DNA of 64,000 nt from NCBI GenBank assembly GCA_011526585.1, contig WYBB01000033.1:1-64000 (forward strand). Reading direction: 5' to 3'. Each line of letters begins with the position of its first letter. Position 1 is the first letter of the stretch. This document shows, in pieces, positions 1 through 7,567 of this stretch. The position numbers were made by a program, and so were the translations under genes. Source of the DNA: Deltaproteobacteria bacterium. Lineage in GTDB: Bacteria > Myxococcota_A > UBA9042 > PHBI01. Below the pieces are notes generated by a model. It saw nothing but the letters and a program-made list of their open reading frames with translations, was not told where the DNA came from and did no database searches.

Positions 1-1065
1 GGCCCCGACGGCGAGCTCTACCTCGCCGGGATCGGCTCGGGTCGCGTCTTCACCCTGGTCGAGCGCGACGATCTCGCCGCCGCCGCGCGCCCGCCGGCCC
101 TCTTGTCCGAGACCGGCTGCTTCGCTCCGGGCCTCGACGCGCGCGGCATGTTGACACCGTCTACCGGCGTCTTGCCCTACGCGCTCAATGCGCCCTTCTG
201 GTCCGACGGCGCCGACAAGCAGCGCTTCGTCGTCCTGCCCGAAGGGGGCCGGGTCGGCTTCTCGCGCGACGGCACCTGGCGCGTGCCCGATGCGACCGTG
301 CTGGTCAAGCACTTCGTACACCCCGATCCGACGGGCGGCGCGCCGATCCCGATCGAGACCCGCTTCCTCGTCAAGGAGCCCGACGGCGTGCGCGGCTTCA
401 CCTATCGCTGGCGCGCCGACGGCAGCGACGCCGAGCTCCTGACCGACGGCGCGACGGTCACGCTGCCGCTCGGCGAGGGCGCGAGCTTCGACTTCCCGAT
501 CCCCTCGGCGGGCCAGTGCCGGACCTGCCACCGCGCCGAGGAGCTCGGCGGCGGCGAGGGCGTGCTCGGCCTCGAGACGCGCCAGCTCACGCGCGCCTTC
601 GACTACGGCACCGGGCTGCACGATCAGATCGGCGCCTGGCGACACTGGGGGCTCTTCGCCGCCGACGGACCCGACGGGATCCCCGCCGCCGGCGAGGCGC
701 TGCCTTCCCATCCCGACCTCGAGGACCAGGCCGTCGCGGTCGAGGTGCGGGCCCGAACCTGGCTCGAGGTCAACTGCGCCTTCTGCCATGAGCCGGGCGG
801 CCCCTCCGGCACCGCCATGGATCTGCGCATGCAGACGGCGCTCGCCGATCAGGCGCTCTGCGACGCAGCGCCCCAGCGCGGTGATCTCGGCATCGCCGGC
901 GCGCGTCTCCTGCGCCCGGGCGACGTGGCCGCGAGCATCCTGCACCGGCGCATCGTGACGCGCGGCCCGGGCGCGATGCCGCCGCTCGGCAGCGCGCTGG
1001 TCGACGGCGTGGGCGCCAAGCTCGTCGCCGAGTGGATCGACAACCTCGCGGCCTGCCCGGACTGA
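1..1065 (+). CDS. C-terminal part of a di-haem PQQ-type sugar dehydrogenase-like protein (5' partial)
   Basis: The reading frame is open at the left edge of the window, so only the last 354 residues are seen. The first 30 residues, including GELYLAGIGSGRVFTL, look like the last strand of a glucose/sorbosone-dehydrogenase beta-propeller. The rest matches the di-haem module that often follows such propellers (TIGR03806-like), with the hallmark LNAPFWSDGADK. Two c-type haem sites are visible: CRTCH at about residues 173-177 and CAFCH at about 259-263. From the family, a periplasmic or surface electron-transfer enzyme is expected, but the substrate is unknown. The next gene converges from the other strand. 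A 7-bp GC-rich hairpin at 1076-1096 lies between them, without a T-run. Module identity is fairly sure; the exact family is less so. Confidence 0.7.
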   Translation, partial: GPDGELYLAGIGSGRVFTLVERDDLAAAARPPALLSETGCFAPGLDARGMLTPSTGVLPYALNAPFWSDGADKQRFVVLPEGGRVGFSRDGTWRVPDATVLVKHFVHPDPTGGAPIPIETRFLVKEPDGVRGFTYRWRADGSDAELLTDGATVTLPLGEGASFDFPIPSAGQCRTCHRAEELGGGEGVLGLETRQLTRAFDYGTGLHDQIGAWRHWGLFAADGPDGIPAAGEALPSHPDLEDQAVAVEVRARTWLEVNCAFCHEPGGPSGTAMDLRMQTALADQALCDAAPQRGDLGIAGARLLRPGDVAASILHRRIVTRGPGAMPPLGSALVDGVGAKLVAEWIDNLAACPD

Positions 1066-1129
1066 TTCATCGTCGGGGCGGCCCTCGTCGCCGCCCGGCA
1101 GGTGTCTGGGGCGCTTGCCGCAGTCCGCG

Positions 1130-2791
1130 CTACGGCGCGGAGAGTCGGGAGGGGGAGCGGGAGCGGGAGGGGGCGCTCGACCCGCGGATGAGGCGCATGG
1201 TGCCGAGCGGATCGATCGAGAGCGCGGAGAGCACGCCGCCCATCATCGCGCCGATCACACCGACGGTCGCCACCTCCGAGCCCGCGAAGAAGAGGCCGGG
1301 GATCGGGGAGCGCGGCCGGAGCCAGCGGCAGGCGAAGCGCTCGGGCGTCGGCTCGATCCCATAGATCGAGCCCATCATCGGCCGCGTGAAGTGCTCGGTC
1401 GAGACCGGCGTCGAGAGCTCGACCACGTCGATCATCTCACGCAGCTCGGGCATGTGCCGCAGGAACTGCTCGAGCATGTGCTGGCTCACCGCGGCCTTGA
1501 ACTCGTCATAGCTCGCGCCGCGCTTCTTCCAGCGCGTCTCGACCCACTGCGCGAAGCGCTCCCACGGCACGAAGGTCACGACCTCGCCGGTGTGGCGCTC
1601 TTCGGGGCCGGGATCGTGGCGCGGGTCCTTGAGCGAGGGGAAGCTCGTGTAGAGACAGGGCGCGTCGGGCAGCTCGGCGCCGGGGCGCGTGTCCCAGGCC
1701 TCGGCCTCGGTCGACCAGGTCTCGTAGAACCACTTGTTGGCGGCGCTGGCGCCGGCCTTGCGGATGTCACCCTTGAAGCCGAGGTAGAGGCAGACGTGCG
1801 CGGGCGCCGGCCTCAGGCGCCGTACGTCCTGGACCCAGCGCTCACGCACGAGCTCCTCGGGCAGGAGGCGGTGCGCCGTCGAGAGCACGCCGGCGGCGCT
1901 GATGACGCGGCGCGCGCGGATCTCCTCACCGCTCTTGGCGAGGCGCACGCCGACCGCGCGCCCCTTCTCGATCAGGATCCGCTCGACGTCGGTCGAGATC
2001 CGCGTCCAGCCGCCCGCCGCCGCGACGGTCGAGAGCAGCGTGCGCGCGATCTCGCCGGCGCCGCCGACCGGGTAGTAGCCGCCGTGCATGAAGTGCTTGG
2101 TGACGAGCGCCTGGATCGCGAACGAGCTGCGCGACGGTGGCGAGCCGTAGTAGCCCCACTGCGAGGCGAGAACGCTCTTGAGGCGGTCGTTGCCGCTGAG
2201 GCGATCGAGGCGCGCCTTGGTGGTCTCGCCGAAGGCGGCGCTGGCCTTGCGCGCGACGAGGCGCTCGGCGACGGCGCCGACGCCGGCGGGCAGGGTGCGC
2301 GCGAGGTAGTAGCCGCGCATCGCCGCCGACACGTCGCGCACGCCGTCGAGGTAGCCGTCGATGGCACGCTGGTCGTTGGGGAAGGCGGCGGCGAGGTTGT
2401 CGCGGAAGGTGCGCGGGTCGTCGGGGAAGTCGATGCGGAAGCCGTCGGGCCAGTGGAACTCGTCGTAGACCGGGCCGAGCGAGGCCCACTCGAGCGCACC
2501 GCCGCTGAGCTCGGCGAGGAGCCGCCCCGTCAGGCTGTGGTGGGTGACCTCGCCGACGGCGTGCACGCCGACGTCCCAGCTGTAGCCGGGGCGGTTGAAC
2601 ATGTGGGTGAAGCCGCCGGGCACGTAGTGCTGCTCGAGCACGAGCACGCGCTGACCGAGCCGCGCGAGGATCGCCGCCGCCGTCATGCCGCCCATGCCGG
2701 AGCCGATCACGATCGCGTCCCACCCCCCCGACGGCGCATCGTGTCCCTGACCCCGCTTGTCCCAGGGCTTGTCGTCCTGTCGCTCACCCAT
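1130..2791 (-). CDS. FAD-dependent oxidoreductase, phytoene desaturase / retinol saturase-like
   Basis: A 553-residue flavoprotein. It has a Rossmann GxGxxG at residues 30-35 (GSGMGG) followed by the acidic strand end VLVLEQ, then PGGFTHMF. This is the arrangement of CrtI/retinol-saturase-type desaturases and saturases. The C-terminus carries the second FAD-contact region (GLFFAGSEVATVGVIGAMMG). The ATG start has a good Shine-Dalgarno (GGGAGGGG) just upstream. Residues 1-23 are a hydrophilic leader. Such enzymes remove or add hydrogen on isoprenoid or polyene chains; the substrate cannot be told from sequence. The gene is divergent from a TetR regulator, and an operator-like palindrome lies 47 bp upstream of the start, which suggests control by that regulator. 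Confidence 0.8.
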   Translation of the reverse strand: MGERQDDKPWDKRGQGHDAPSGGWDAIVIGSGMGGMTAAAILARLGQRVLVLEQHYVPGGFTHMFNRPGYSWDVGVHAVGEVTHHSLTGRLLAELSGGALEWASLGPVYDEFHWPDGFRIDFPDDPRTFRDNLAAAFPNDQRAIDGYLDGVRDVSAAMRGYYLARTLPAGVGAVAERLVARKASAAFGETTKARLDRLSGNDRLKSVLASQWGYYGSPPSRSSFAIQALVTKHFMHGGYYPVGGAGEIARTLLSTVAAAGGWTRISTDVERILIEKGRAVGVRLAKSGEEIRARRVISAAGVLSTAHRLLPEELVRERWVQDVRRLRPAPAHVCLYLGFKGDIRKAGASAANKWFYETWSTEAEAWDTRPGAELPDAPCLYTSFPSLKDPRHDPGPEERHTGEVVTFVPWERFAQWVETRWKKRGASYDEFKAAVSQHMLEQFLRHMPELREMIDVVELSTPVSTEHFTRPMMGSIYGIEPTPERFACRWLRPRSPIPGLFFAGSEVATVGVIGAMMGGVLSALSIDPLGTMRLIRGSSAPSRSRSPSRLSAP

Positions 2792-2837
2792 CGCTCACCC
2801 CTCCCATCTCGGAATGTACGCCTCACATACCCGACCA

Positions 2838-2854
2838 TGTAGACACCGTCAACA
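2838..2854. promoter_or_regulatory. Operator-like palindrome O1 (TetR-type)
   Basis: TGTAGACACCGTCAACA is an imperfect inverted repeat (6 of 8 half-site positions match around a central C). It lies 47 bp upstream of the oxidoreductase start, in the divergent region shared with a TetR gene. A related site that shares CATGTAGACAC overlaps the TetR start (3027-3043). Inference: the regulator binds both sites. Confidence 0.5.
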
Positions 2855-2914
2855 CCCGTGCCCGTGCCCGTGCCCGTGCCCGACGTGCCCGTGTCCGTGT
2901 CCGTGTCCGTGTCC
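2855..2914. repeat. Hexanucleotide microsatellite (CCCGTG then TCCGTG)
   Basis: Four perfect CCCGTG units run from 2855 to 2878. A short interruption (CCCGACGTG) follows, then one more CCCGTG and about four TCCGTG units. The tract lies in the intergenic region between a divergent oxidoreductase and a TetR gene, between two operator-like palindromes. Tracts of this kind can change length by slippage. Confidence 0.85.
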
Positions 2915-2940
2915 GGGCGGCCACAAGGGCCGCCCCTACA
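2915..2940. repeat. Short dispersed palindromic repeat, copy 1
   Basis: GGGCGGCC, loop ACAAG, then GGCCGCCC forms an 8-bp perfect stem and is followed by CTACA. The same 24-25 bases occur in opposite orientation at 56465-56489, inside a coding region. Two near-identical copies 53 kb apart mark it as a dispersed repeat. Confidence 0.75.
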
Positions 2941-3015
2941 TGATCGACGCCCTGCAACCACCCACACCCCATACCCCGCTTGACCATCCCACCATCCCGC
3001 GGCATCCTCCCACTC

Positions 3016-3627
3016 ATGTCCCGTCATGTAGACACTGACAACGAGTCGACGCGCGATCGACTGGTGGCCGCGGCGATCGCGCTGGCCGAGCGCGAGGGTC
3101 CGGCCTCGGTCGGGCTGCGCGAGGTGGCGCGGCTGGCGGGTGTGACCCACGGCGCGCCGTACCGGCACTTCAAGGACCGCGAGGCGCTGCTCGTCGCCGT
3201 GGCCGAGCACGGCTTTCGCGAGCTGCTCGATCACTGCCTCGCCTACGAGCCGCCATCCGAGGACGGGACCGGCCGCGACGCGCTCACCCGCTTCTGGAGG
3301 TTGGGCGTCGGCTACTTCACCTTCGCCATCGAGCGGCCGGGCCTCTTCCGCGTGATGTTCTCGCCCGAGGCGGCGCGGGCCGAGGCCCTTCGCCAGAGCG
3401 AAGGCGCGGTCTTCTCGCTGTGCGTGAGCTCGATCGTCAGCGCGCAGCGCGCGGGCCAGGTCGCCGCCGGCGATCCGCAGCTGATGGCGCTGGTCGCGTG
3501 GTCGGCGATGCACGGCGCGGCGACGCTCTATCTCGACGGGCTCGTGCGCTGGGCCGGCCTCGAGCTCGAGCCCGAGGCGCTGGCGCGCGAGCTGGCGGCT
3601 CAGGTCTTCCGCGGCCTGAAGGCGTGA
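3016..3627 (+). CDS. TetR/AcrR-family transcriptional regulator (WHG-type C-terminal domain)
   Basis: A 203-residue TetR regulator. The N-terminal helix-turn-helix spans roughly residues 12-58 (EVARLAGVTHGAPYRHFKDR, the typical recognition-helix segment). The C-terminal ligand domain carries AMHGAATLYLDGLV, matching the WHG signature of the PF13305 group. The ATG at 3016 was chosen because the HTH begins about ten residues later, as is usual. An upstream TTG at 2980 would add a low-complexity tail. An operator-like site (3027-3043) overlaps codons 4-9 (RHVDTD), so binding there would block its own expression. The likely target is the divergent FAD oxidoreductase, and perhaps the downstream convergent SDR/GMC operon. 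The ligand is unknown. Confidence 0.85.
   Translation: MSRHVDTDNESTRDRLVAAAIALAEREGPASVGLREVARLAGVTHGAPYRHFKDREALLVAVAEHGFRELLDHCLAYEPPSEDGTGRDALTRFWRLGVGYFTFAIERPGLFRVMFSPEAARAEALRQSEGAVFSLCVSSIVSAQRAGQVAAGDPQLMALVAWSAMHGAATLYLDGLVRWAGLELEPEALARELAAQVFRGLKA
3027..3043. promoter_or_regulatory. Operator-like palindrome O2 overlapping the TetR start
   Basis: TGTAGACACTGACAACG shares its first ten bases with O1 (2838-2854) and the same preceding CA. Dyad symmetry is weaker here (5 of 8). It lies inside the first codons of the TetR gene, consistent with autoregulation by steric block. Binding is inferred, not shown. Confidence 0.4.
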
Positions 3628-3652
3628 GGCCCTCGGCGGACCCGCCTCGCGC

Positions 3653-5212
3653 TCAAGCGACGATCAGGCTGGCGACACGGTGGGCCATCGCCATGATCGT
3701 GATCTGCGGGTTCACGCCGAGGCTCGTCGGCACGACGCTGCCATCGGCGACGTAGAGCCCCTCGGTGTCCCAGACGCGGCCGCGCTCGTCGACGACCGAG
3801 GTGCGCGCCTCGGGCCCCATGCGGCAGGTGCCGAGCGGGTGCTGCGAGGTGCACTCGAAGCGCCGGCCGGCGACCTTGTCGAAGCGCGCCTGCGCGAGGC
3901 GATCGGGCGTGAGCGGGCCGAGGCCGAGGACCGGCGTGAAGACCTCGAGCGCGCCGGCGGCGAAGAAGATCTCGGCCATCTTGCGCACCGCCTCCGGCAG
4001 GAGGCGCCGCTCGTGCCCGCTCATGCGGTAGGTGACCAGCGGCTCACGACCCGGTCCGCGCCGAACGCGGCCACCGCCCTCGTCGTGCAGGAGGCAGCCG
4101 AACATGGCGACGTGCTGCAGATCGCCCGAGCGCCGCGCGAGCTCCGGGCCGATCCCGGGCATCGCCGAGGCGATCACGCCGGGCGGCACGAAGAGCGCGA
4201 CCATCGTCAGGCCCTCGCGCATGAAGTGCGGGGAGTACGCGCTCTGCAGCGCGCCCTCCCAGCCGCGCACCGGCTCGGCGAAGCGGGCCATCGTGCGAAA
4301 GCTCGGGTGCAGCGTGAGGTTCTTGCCGAGCTCGCGATGACGGATCCCCGAGCGCCAGAGCACCAGCGGATCGTGCCAGGCGCCGGCGGCGAGCACGACG
4401 CGCGGCGCGTGCACCACCACGCGCCGGCCATGCGGCAGCCGCCCCTCGACGCCGACCGCGCGCCGACCGGACAGGAGCACGCGCTCGACCAGGGCGTCGC
4501 TGACGATGGTCGCACCGCGCTCGAGGCTCGGCGGCAGCACGCTGAGATCGACCGAGAGCTTGGCCTCGTGCGGGCAGCCGAAGTTGCAGCGGCCTCGGCC
4601 CTGGCAGCCGCGCGTGTTGCGGCGGAGCGCCACGAGCTCGGCGCCATGCGCGCGCTGGAGCCCCTCGCCGAAGCGCGCGACGCCGCGCGAGCGCATCGCC
4701 GCGGGCACCTCCTCGACGCCGACCCAGCGCTCGACCGCGTCGAAGTGCGGCTCGAGCCGCTTCATCGTCAGCTCGCCCAGGCGGCGCTCGTTCACCCACT
4801 GCTCGAGCACGGGCTCGGGCGTGCGGAAGCAGACGCCGCCCGTGACCATCGACGAGCCGCCGACGACGCGCCCCATGGTGACGTTGATGAACGGCGAGTC
4901 GCCCAGCGGCAGCGTGAAGGTCATGCCGCCGTCGCGCCACACGTGGCGCAGCGACTCGGTCTCGCGCATCCTGCCGTGCTCGCGGGCGCTGACCTCGGGG
5001 CCCTCCTCGAGCGCGACGACGTCGAGGCCCGCCTCCGTCAAGACGCGGATCGCGGTGGCGCCGCCCGCGCCCGTGCCGATGACGACGGCGTCGGCGTCGA
5101 GCACCAGATCGCCCATGCGCTCCGCGCCGACAACGATCGTCCCGGCGAGCGAGGTGCGCGCGGGCGCCGAGCGCGGCCCGGCGCGCAGAGGCACGGTCGC
5201 GGCGGCGCTCAT
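3653..5212 (-). CDS. GMC-family oxidoreductase
   Basis: A 519-residue GMC flavoprotein. The Rossmann GxGxxG lies at residues 46-51 (GTGAGG), followed by LDVVALEEG. The GRVVGGSSMVTGG segment is the classic GMC flavin-attachment/signature region. The Cys-rich stretch GCQGRGRCNFGCPHEAK is typical of the cholesterol-oxidase-like and long-chain-alcohol-oxidase-like branch. The C-terminus has the active-site His and Asn motifs SQHPLGTCRMG and GVNPQITIMA. The start at 5212 overlaps the stop of the preceding small gene (ATGA), so the two are translationally coupled. This is the last gene of a three-gene operon with an SDR. Predicted reaction: oxidation of an alcohol, perhaps a sterol or lipid alcohol. 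The substrate is inferred only from the branch. Confidence 0.85.
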   Translation of the reverse strand: MSAAATVPLRAGPRSAPARTSLAGTIVVGAERMGDLVLDADAVVIGTGAGGATAIRVLTEAGLDVVALEEGPEVSAREHGRMRETESLRHVWRDGGMTFTLPLGDSPFINVTMGRVVGGSSMVTGGVCFRTPEPVLEQWVNERRLGELTMKRLEPHFDAVERWVGVEEVPAAMRSRGVARFGEGLQRAHGAELVALRRNTRGCQGRGRCNFGCPHEAKLSVDLSVLPPSLERGATIVSDALVERVLLSGRRAVGVEGRLPHGRRVVVHAPRVVLAAGAWHDPLVLWRSGIRHRELGKNLTLHPSFRTMARFAEPVRGWEGALQSAYSPHFMREGLTMVALFVPPGVIASAMPGIGPELARRSGDLQHVAMFGCLLHDEGGGRVRRGPGREPLVTYRMSGHERRLLPEAVRKMAEIFFAAGALEVFTPVLGLGPLTPDRLAQARFDKVAGRRFECTSQHPLGTCRMGPEARTSVVDERGRVWDTEGLYVADGSVVPTSLGVNPQITIMAMAHRVASLIVA

Positions 5213-5634
5213 CGCGGACCTCGCGCCGGCGGTCGCCGACTGCTGAGCGCGGTGACCTTGTCGACGAGGCCGACCTCGATGCGGGTGTCGGGGTGCTCGT
5301 ACCAGTGCAGACACAGGAGCGTCTTGACCGCGAAGAGCGCGAGCGCCAACGGACCGTGCTCGAGGCGCTCGAGCGCGCGCACGCGGCGCTCGAGCGAGAG
5401 GCGCCAGAAGGGGCCGAGCGCGAGGATCGACAGCGGCGCCGAGCGCGTGACCGCCTGCAGCGAGGCGAAGAAGAGCAGTCGCGAGCGCCCGCCCACCGAG
5501 GAGAGGAAGTGCGCGACGTCGTCGACGAGCCAGTCGACGCGCGCGGCGGGCGGCGGCCCGCGCTCGCTGGAGAAGAGCGCCTCGGCGACCGCGGCGACGT
5601 CGCGCTGCCAGCCCTCGGCGTGACGCGTCGTCAT
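5209..5634 (-). CDS. Small protein coupled to the GMC oxidoreductase
   Basis: A 141-residue protein starting MTTRHAEGW and ending 4 bp inside the GMC gene. It has no signal peptide or haem motif. Its C-terminal half (LERRVRALERLEHGPLALAL and AVKTLLCLHWYEHPD) resembles the N-terminal extension found on some long-chain alcohol or cholesterol oxidases of the GMC family, where a similar helical region precedes the flavin domain. It may therefore be a split-off accessory subunit of the GMC enzyme. That idea rests on remembered similarity and on the ATGA coupling. The SDR gene ends 8 bp upstream. Confidence 0.65.
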   Translation of the reverse strand: MTTRHAEGWQRDVAAVAEALFSSERGPPPAARVDWLVDDVAHFLSSVGGRSRLLFFASLQAVTRSAPLSILALGPFWRLSLERRVRALERLEHGPLALALFAVKTLLCLHWYEHPDTRIEVGLVDKVTALSSRRPPARGPR

Positions 5635-5642
5635 CGGCGTGC

Positions 5643-6425
5643 TCAGGTGCGCGCGCGCGGCGCGAAGCGATAGGTGAGCCACTGGCTCGTGACGCGGGCA
5701 AAGCGCGCGGCCCCATAGACCTTCGGGTAGACCAGGCGCGGTGTCTCCTTGAGGAGCGCGGTCTGCACGAGGCTCGCCAGCTCCTCCGGCGTACCGGTCG
5801 GGATCGCCCTGGTCAGGAAGCCCTCCTCGAGGTTCTCGCGCGCGCGCTTCTCCATGTCGGTGGCGACCGGGCCGGGATAGACCGTGAGCACGTGCACGCC
5901 GGTGCCCTTGAGCTCGACGGCGAAGGTCTCGAAGAACGCGCTGACGGCGGCCTTGCTCGCCGAGTAGTCCGCCATCTGCGGCGTGTAGGTGATCCCCGAC
6001 ATGCTCGCGATGATGACGATGTTGCCGGCGCCGCGCGCGATCATCGCCGGCGCGACCTTGCGCGCGAGCCGGATCGGCGCCTGCACGTTGATGCGGAACA
6101 TCGCCTCGGTCTCTTCGACCGAGAAGGAGAGCGCCGGCCCGACCTTCTGGATCCCGGCGTTGAGCACCAGCACGTCGATCGGGCCGTGCTGGCTCTCCGC
6201 TTCGTCGACCCAGGCGACGGCCTGCTCGAGGTCGGCCATGTCCGCCTCGATCACCGAGGCCGGTACGCCGCTGGCCGTCGCCTCGCGCGCGAGATCTTCC
6301 ATCGGCGCGCGGCGACGCGCGACCAGGGTCAGCTTGTTCGGCGTCCTCGCGAACGCGCGCGCGATGGCGTGGCCGATCCCGGCCGAGGCCCCGGTGATCG
6401 CGATATGCCCCTCCCCTCGCTTCAT
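5643..6425 (-). CDS. SDR-family NAD(P)-dependent oxidoreductase
   Basis: A 260-residue classical short-chain dehydrogenase. The N-terminal cofactor motif TGASAGIG (residues 11-18) is intact. The structural NAG motif (LVLNAGIQ), the catalytic Ser in IIASMSG and the catalytic pair in YSASK are all present. VYPGPVATDM follows, as is usual for this family. A strong Shine-Dalgarno (GGGAGGAG) precedes the ATG. It is the first gene of the operon SDR / small protein / GMC oxidoreductase, so the products probably act in sequence on one alcohol or ketone substrate. The basic C-terminal tail (YRFAPRART) may associate with membrane lipid. The substrate is not predictable. Confidence 0.88.
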   Translation of the reverse strand: MKRGEGHIAITGASAGIGHAIARAFARTPNKLTLVARRRAPMEDLAREATASGVPASVIEADMADLEQAVAWVDEAESQHGPIDVLVLNAGIQKVGPALSFSVEETEAMFRINVQAPIRLARKVAPAMIARGAGNIVIIASMSGITYTPQMADYSASKAAVSAFFETFAVELKGTGVHVLTVYPGPVATDMEKRARENLEEGFLTRAIPTGTPEELASLVQTALLKETPRLVYPKVYGAARFARVTSQWLTYRFAPRART

Positions 6426-6513
6426 GCTGCTCCTCCCGGTTGGGTGCGCGATGCAAACACGGATGGTGTCGGCCGGGCAAGCGCCGGCGACGGCTCATGT
6501 CCCCGTCTCGGGG

Positions 6514-7296
6514 TCAGCGCTCGTCGCTCAGCCCGTGCTCACGCAAGAGCGCCGCGAGCCGATCGGCCCGCGCCTTCTCGGCCTCGGCCCGCGCCTTCTC
6601 GGCCTCGGCCCGCGCCTTCTCGGCCTCGGCGCGCTCTCTCTCGGCCTCGGCCCGCTCGGCGCCGGTGGCGATCGGCTCGTCGCCGTCGAAGTAGCGGAGC
6701 CAGCGCGCCTGCATGCCCTCGTAGACGCCTTCCCACGGTCGCAGCGACAGCCCGGGCAGGCGCATGAGCTCGGCGCTCGTCATCGGGATGTAGCCGACGG
6801 GGCTGATCGCGTAGGCCATGAGCTCGCGCTCGCGCAAGAGGCGCTCGGGATCCCACACGATGAAGTAGGGCACGCCCATCTTCTCGTAGCCCCGCTTGCG
6901 CCGCGTCAGCTCGCCGCCCTTCTTGTTGGAGACGACCTCGATCACGACGTCGGGGGGCTTGCCGAACTCCCAGATGAAGTAGGTCTGGTGCTTCTTTTCG
7001 CGCGCGGCCTCGGGGTGCAGGTGCACGTCCACGCTGAGCAGCGCATCGGGTACCAACGGCGGCTCGTGCGTCGTCATGAACACGCCGACGTTGGCGGTGG
7101 CGATGAAGGGCCGGCGCCGCCCGTCCTCGTCGACCGGCCCCGCCCACGAGCTGTAGAGCGGCTCGGTCAGGAGGCGCTGCTGCTTTTCCGAGTAGATGTT
7201 GTCCACCGGCTCGTCGTCCTCGATGACGATGTGGCTGATGTCGGGTCCCTCGATGCTGGTGTCCCAGCGCGGATCGGGATCGTTGGGCGGGATCAT
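6514..7296 (-). CDS. Uma2-family (DUF820) endonuclease-fold protein with coiled-coil tail
   Basis: A 260-residue protein of the Uma2 family, a PD-(D/E)xK nuclease fold that is very common in cyanobacteria and myxobacteria. The core PDVVIEVVSNKK (about residues 115-126) and the downstream YEKMGVPYFIVWDPE are the family hallmarks. The C-terminal 45 residues are a charged coiled coil made of ERAEAEK-type heptads, encoded by four near-perfect 21-bp tandem repeats (6566-6649). The ATG at 7296 was chosen over a longer in-frame extension because only it has a GGAG upstream and because the family starts near here. The biological role of the family is unsettled. The gene stands alone. Confidence 0.82.
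   Translation of the reverse strand: MIPPNDPDPRWDTSIEGPDISHIVIEDDEPVDNIYSEKQQRLLTEPLYSSWAGPVDEDGRRRPFIATANVGVFMTTHEPPLVPDALLSVDVHLHPEAAREKKHQTYFIWEFGKPPDVVIEVVSNKKGGELTRRKRGYEKMGVPYFIVWDPERLLRERELMAYAISPVGYIPMTSAELMRLPGLSLRPWEGVYEGMQARWLRYFDGDEPIATGAERAEAERERAEAEKARAEAEKARAEAEKARADRLAALLREHGLSDER
6566..6649. repeat. 21-bp tandem repeats inside the Uma2 gene
   Basis: Three exact 21-bp units starting GCCCGCGCCTTCTCGGCCTC run from 6566 to 6628. A fourth, diverged unit ends at 6649. They encode the AEAEKAR heptad-like repeats of the coiled-coil tail. Copy number is likely to vary between strains. Confidence 0.85.
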
Positions 7297-7567
7297 GCGC
7301 GCATGCTCCGCCGTTGTCGGGGTGAGGTCAAGGTGCGGGTGTCGCCGCTTGCTCGGCCGCCCCGCTTGGAGCAGGATGCGCCCCGGTCGCTGACGTCTGA
7401 CCGGCGTCGCCGACCACGAAGGAAGGAAAGGCGCCGGACGGACGTGATCGCATCGCTCGCGACCCTGCGCCCTCCGCAAGTCCTCACGGAAGTCTTCGAC
7501 TTCCTTCGGGACTGGCTACGGAGCTCCGGGTTCGCGAGCTGCCGTTTCCAACTGACAGGAGCAGTCG
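7297..7567. other. Intergenic region with a short hairpin
   Basis: This 271-bp divergent region separates the Uma2 gene from the membrane-anchored protein at 7568. The one clear structure is a perfect 7-bp stem (GGAAGTC, loop TTC, GACTTCC) at 7488-7504, about 60 bp before the start at 7568. No convincing sigma-70 promoter was found by eye on either strand. Confidence 0.4.

Noticed and set aside
1076..1096. Rho-independent terminator between the convergent genes at 1065 and 1130
   Set aside because: The 7-bp GC hairpin lacks a T-run, so only a hairpin can be stated.
1115..2842. A 575-codon frame on the plus strand opposite the FAD oxidoreductase
   Set aside because: It is an Arg/Ala/Gly-rich shadow of a well-supported flavoprotein gene; no domain was found.
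2855..2914. Short coding sequence for a Thr-Arg/Ala-Arg repeat peptide
   Set aside because: The frame results from the hexanucleotide microsatellite. It has no ribosome-binding site and lies in a divergent promoter region.
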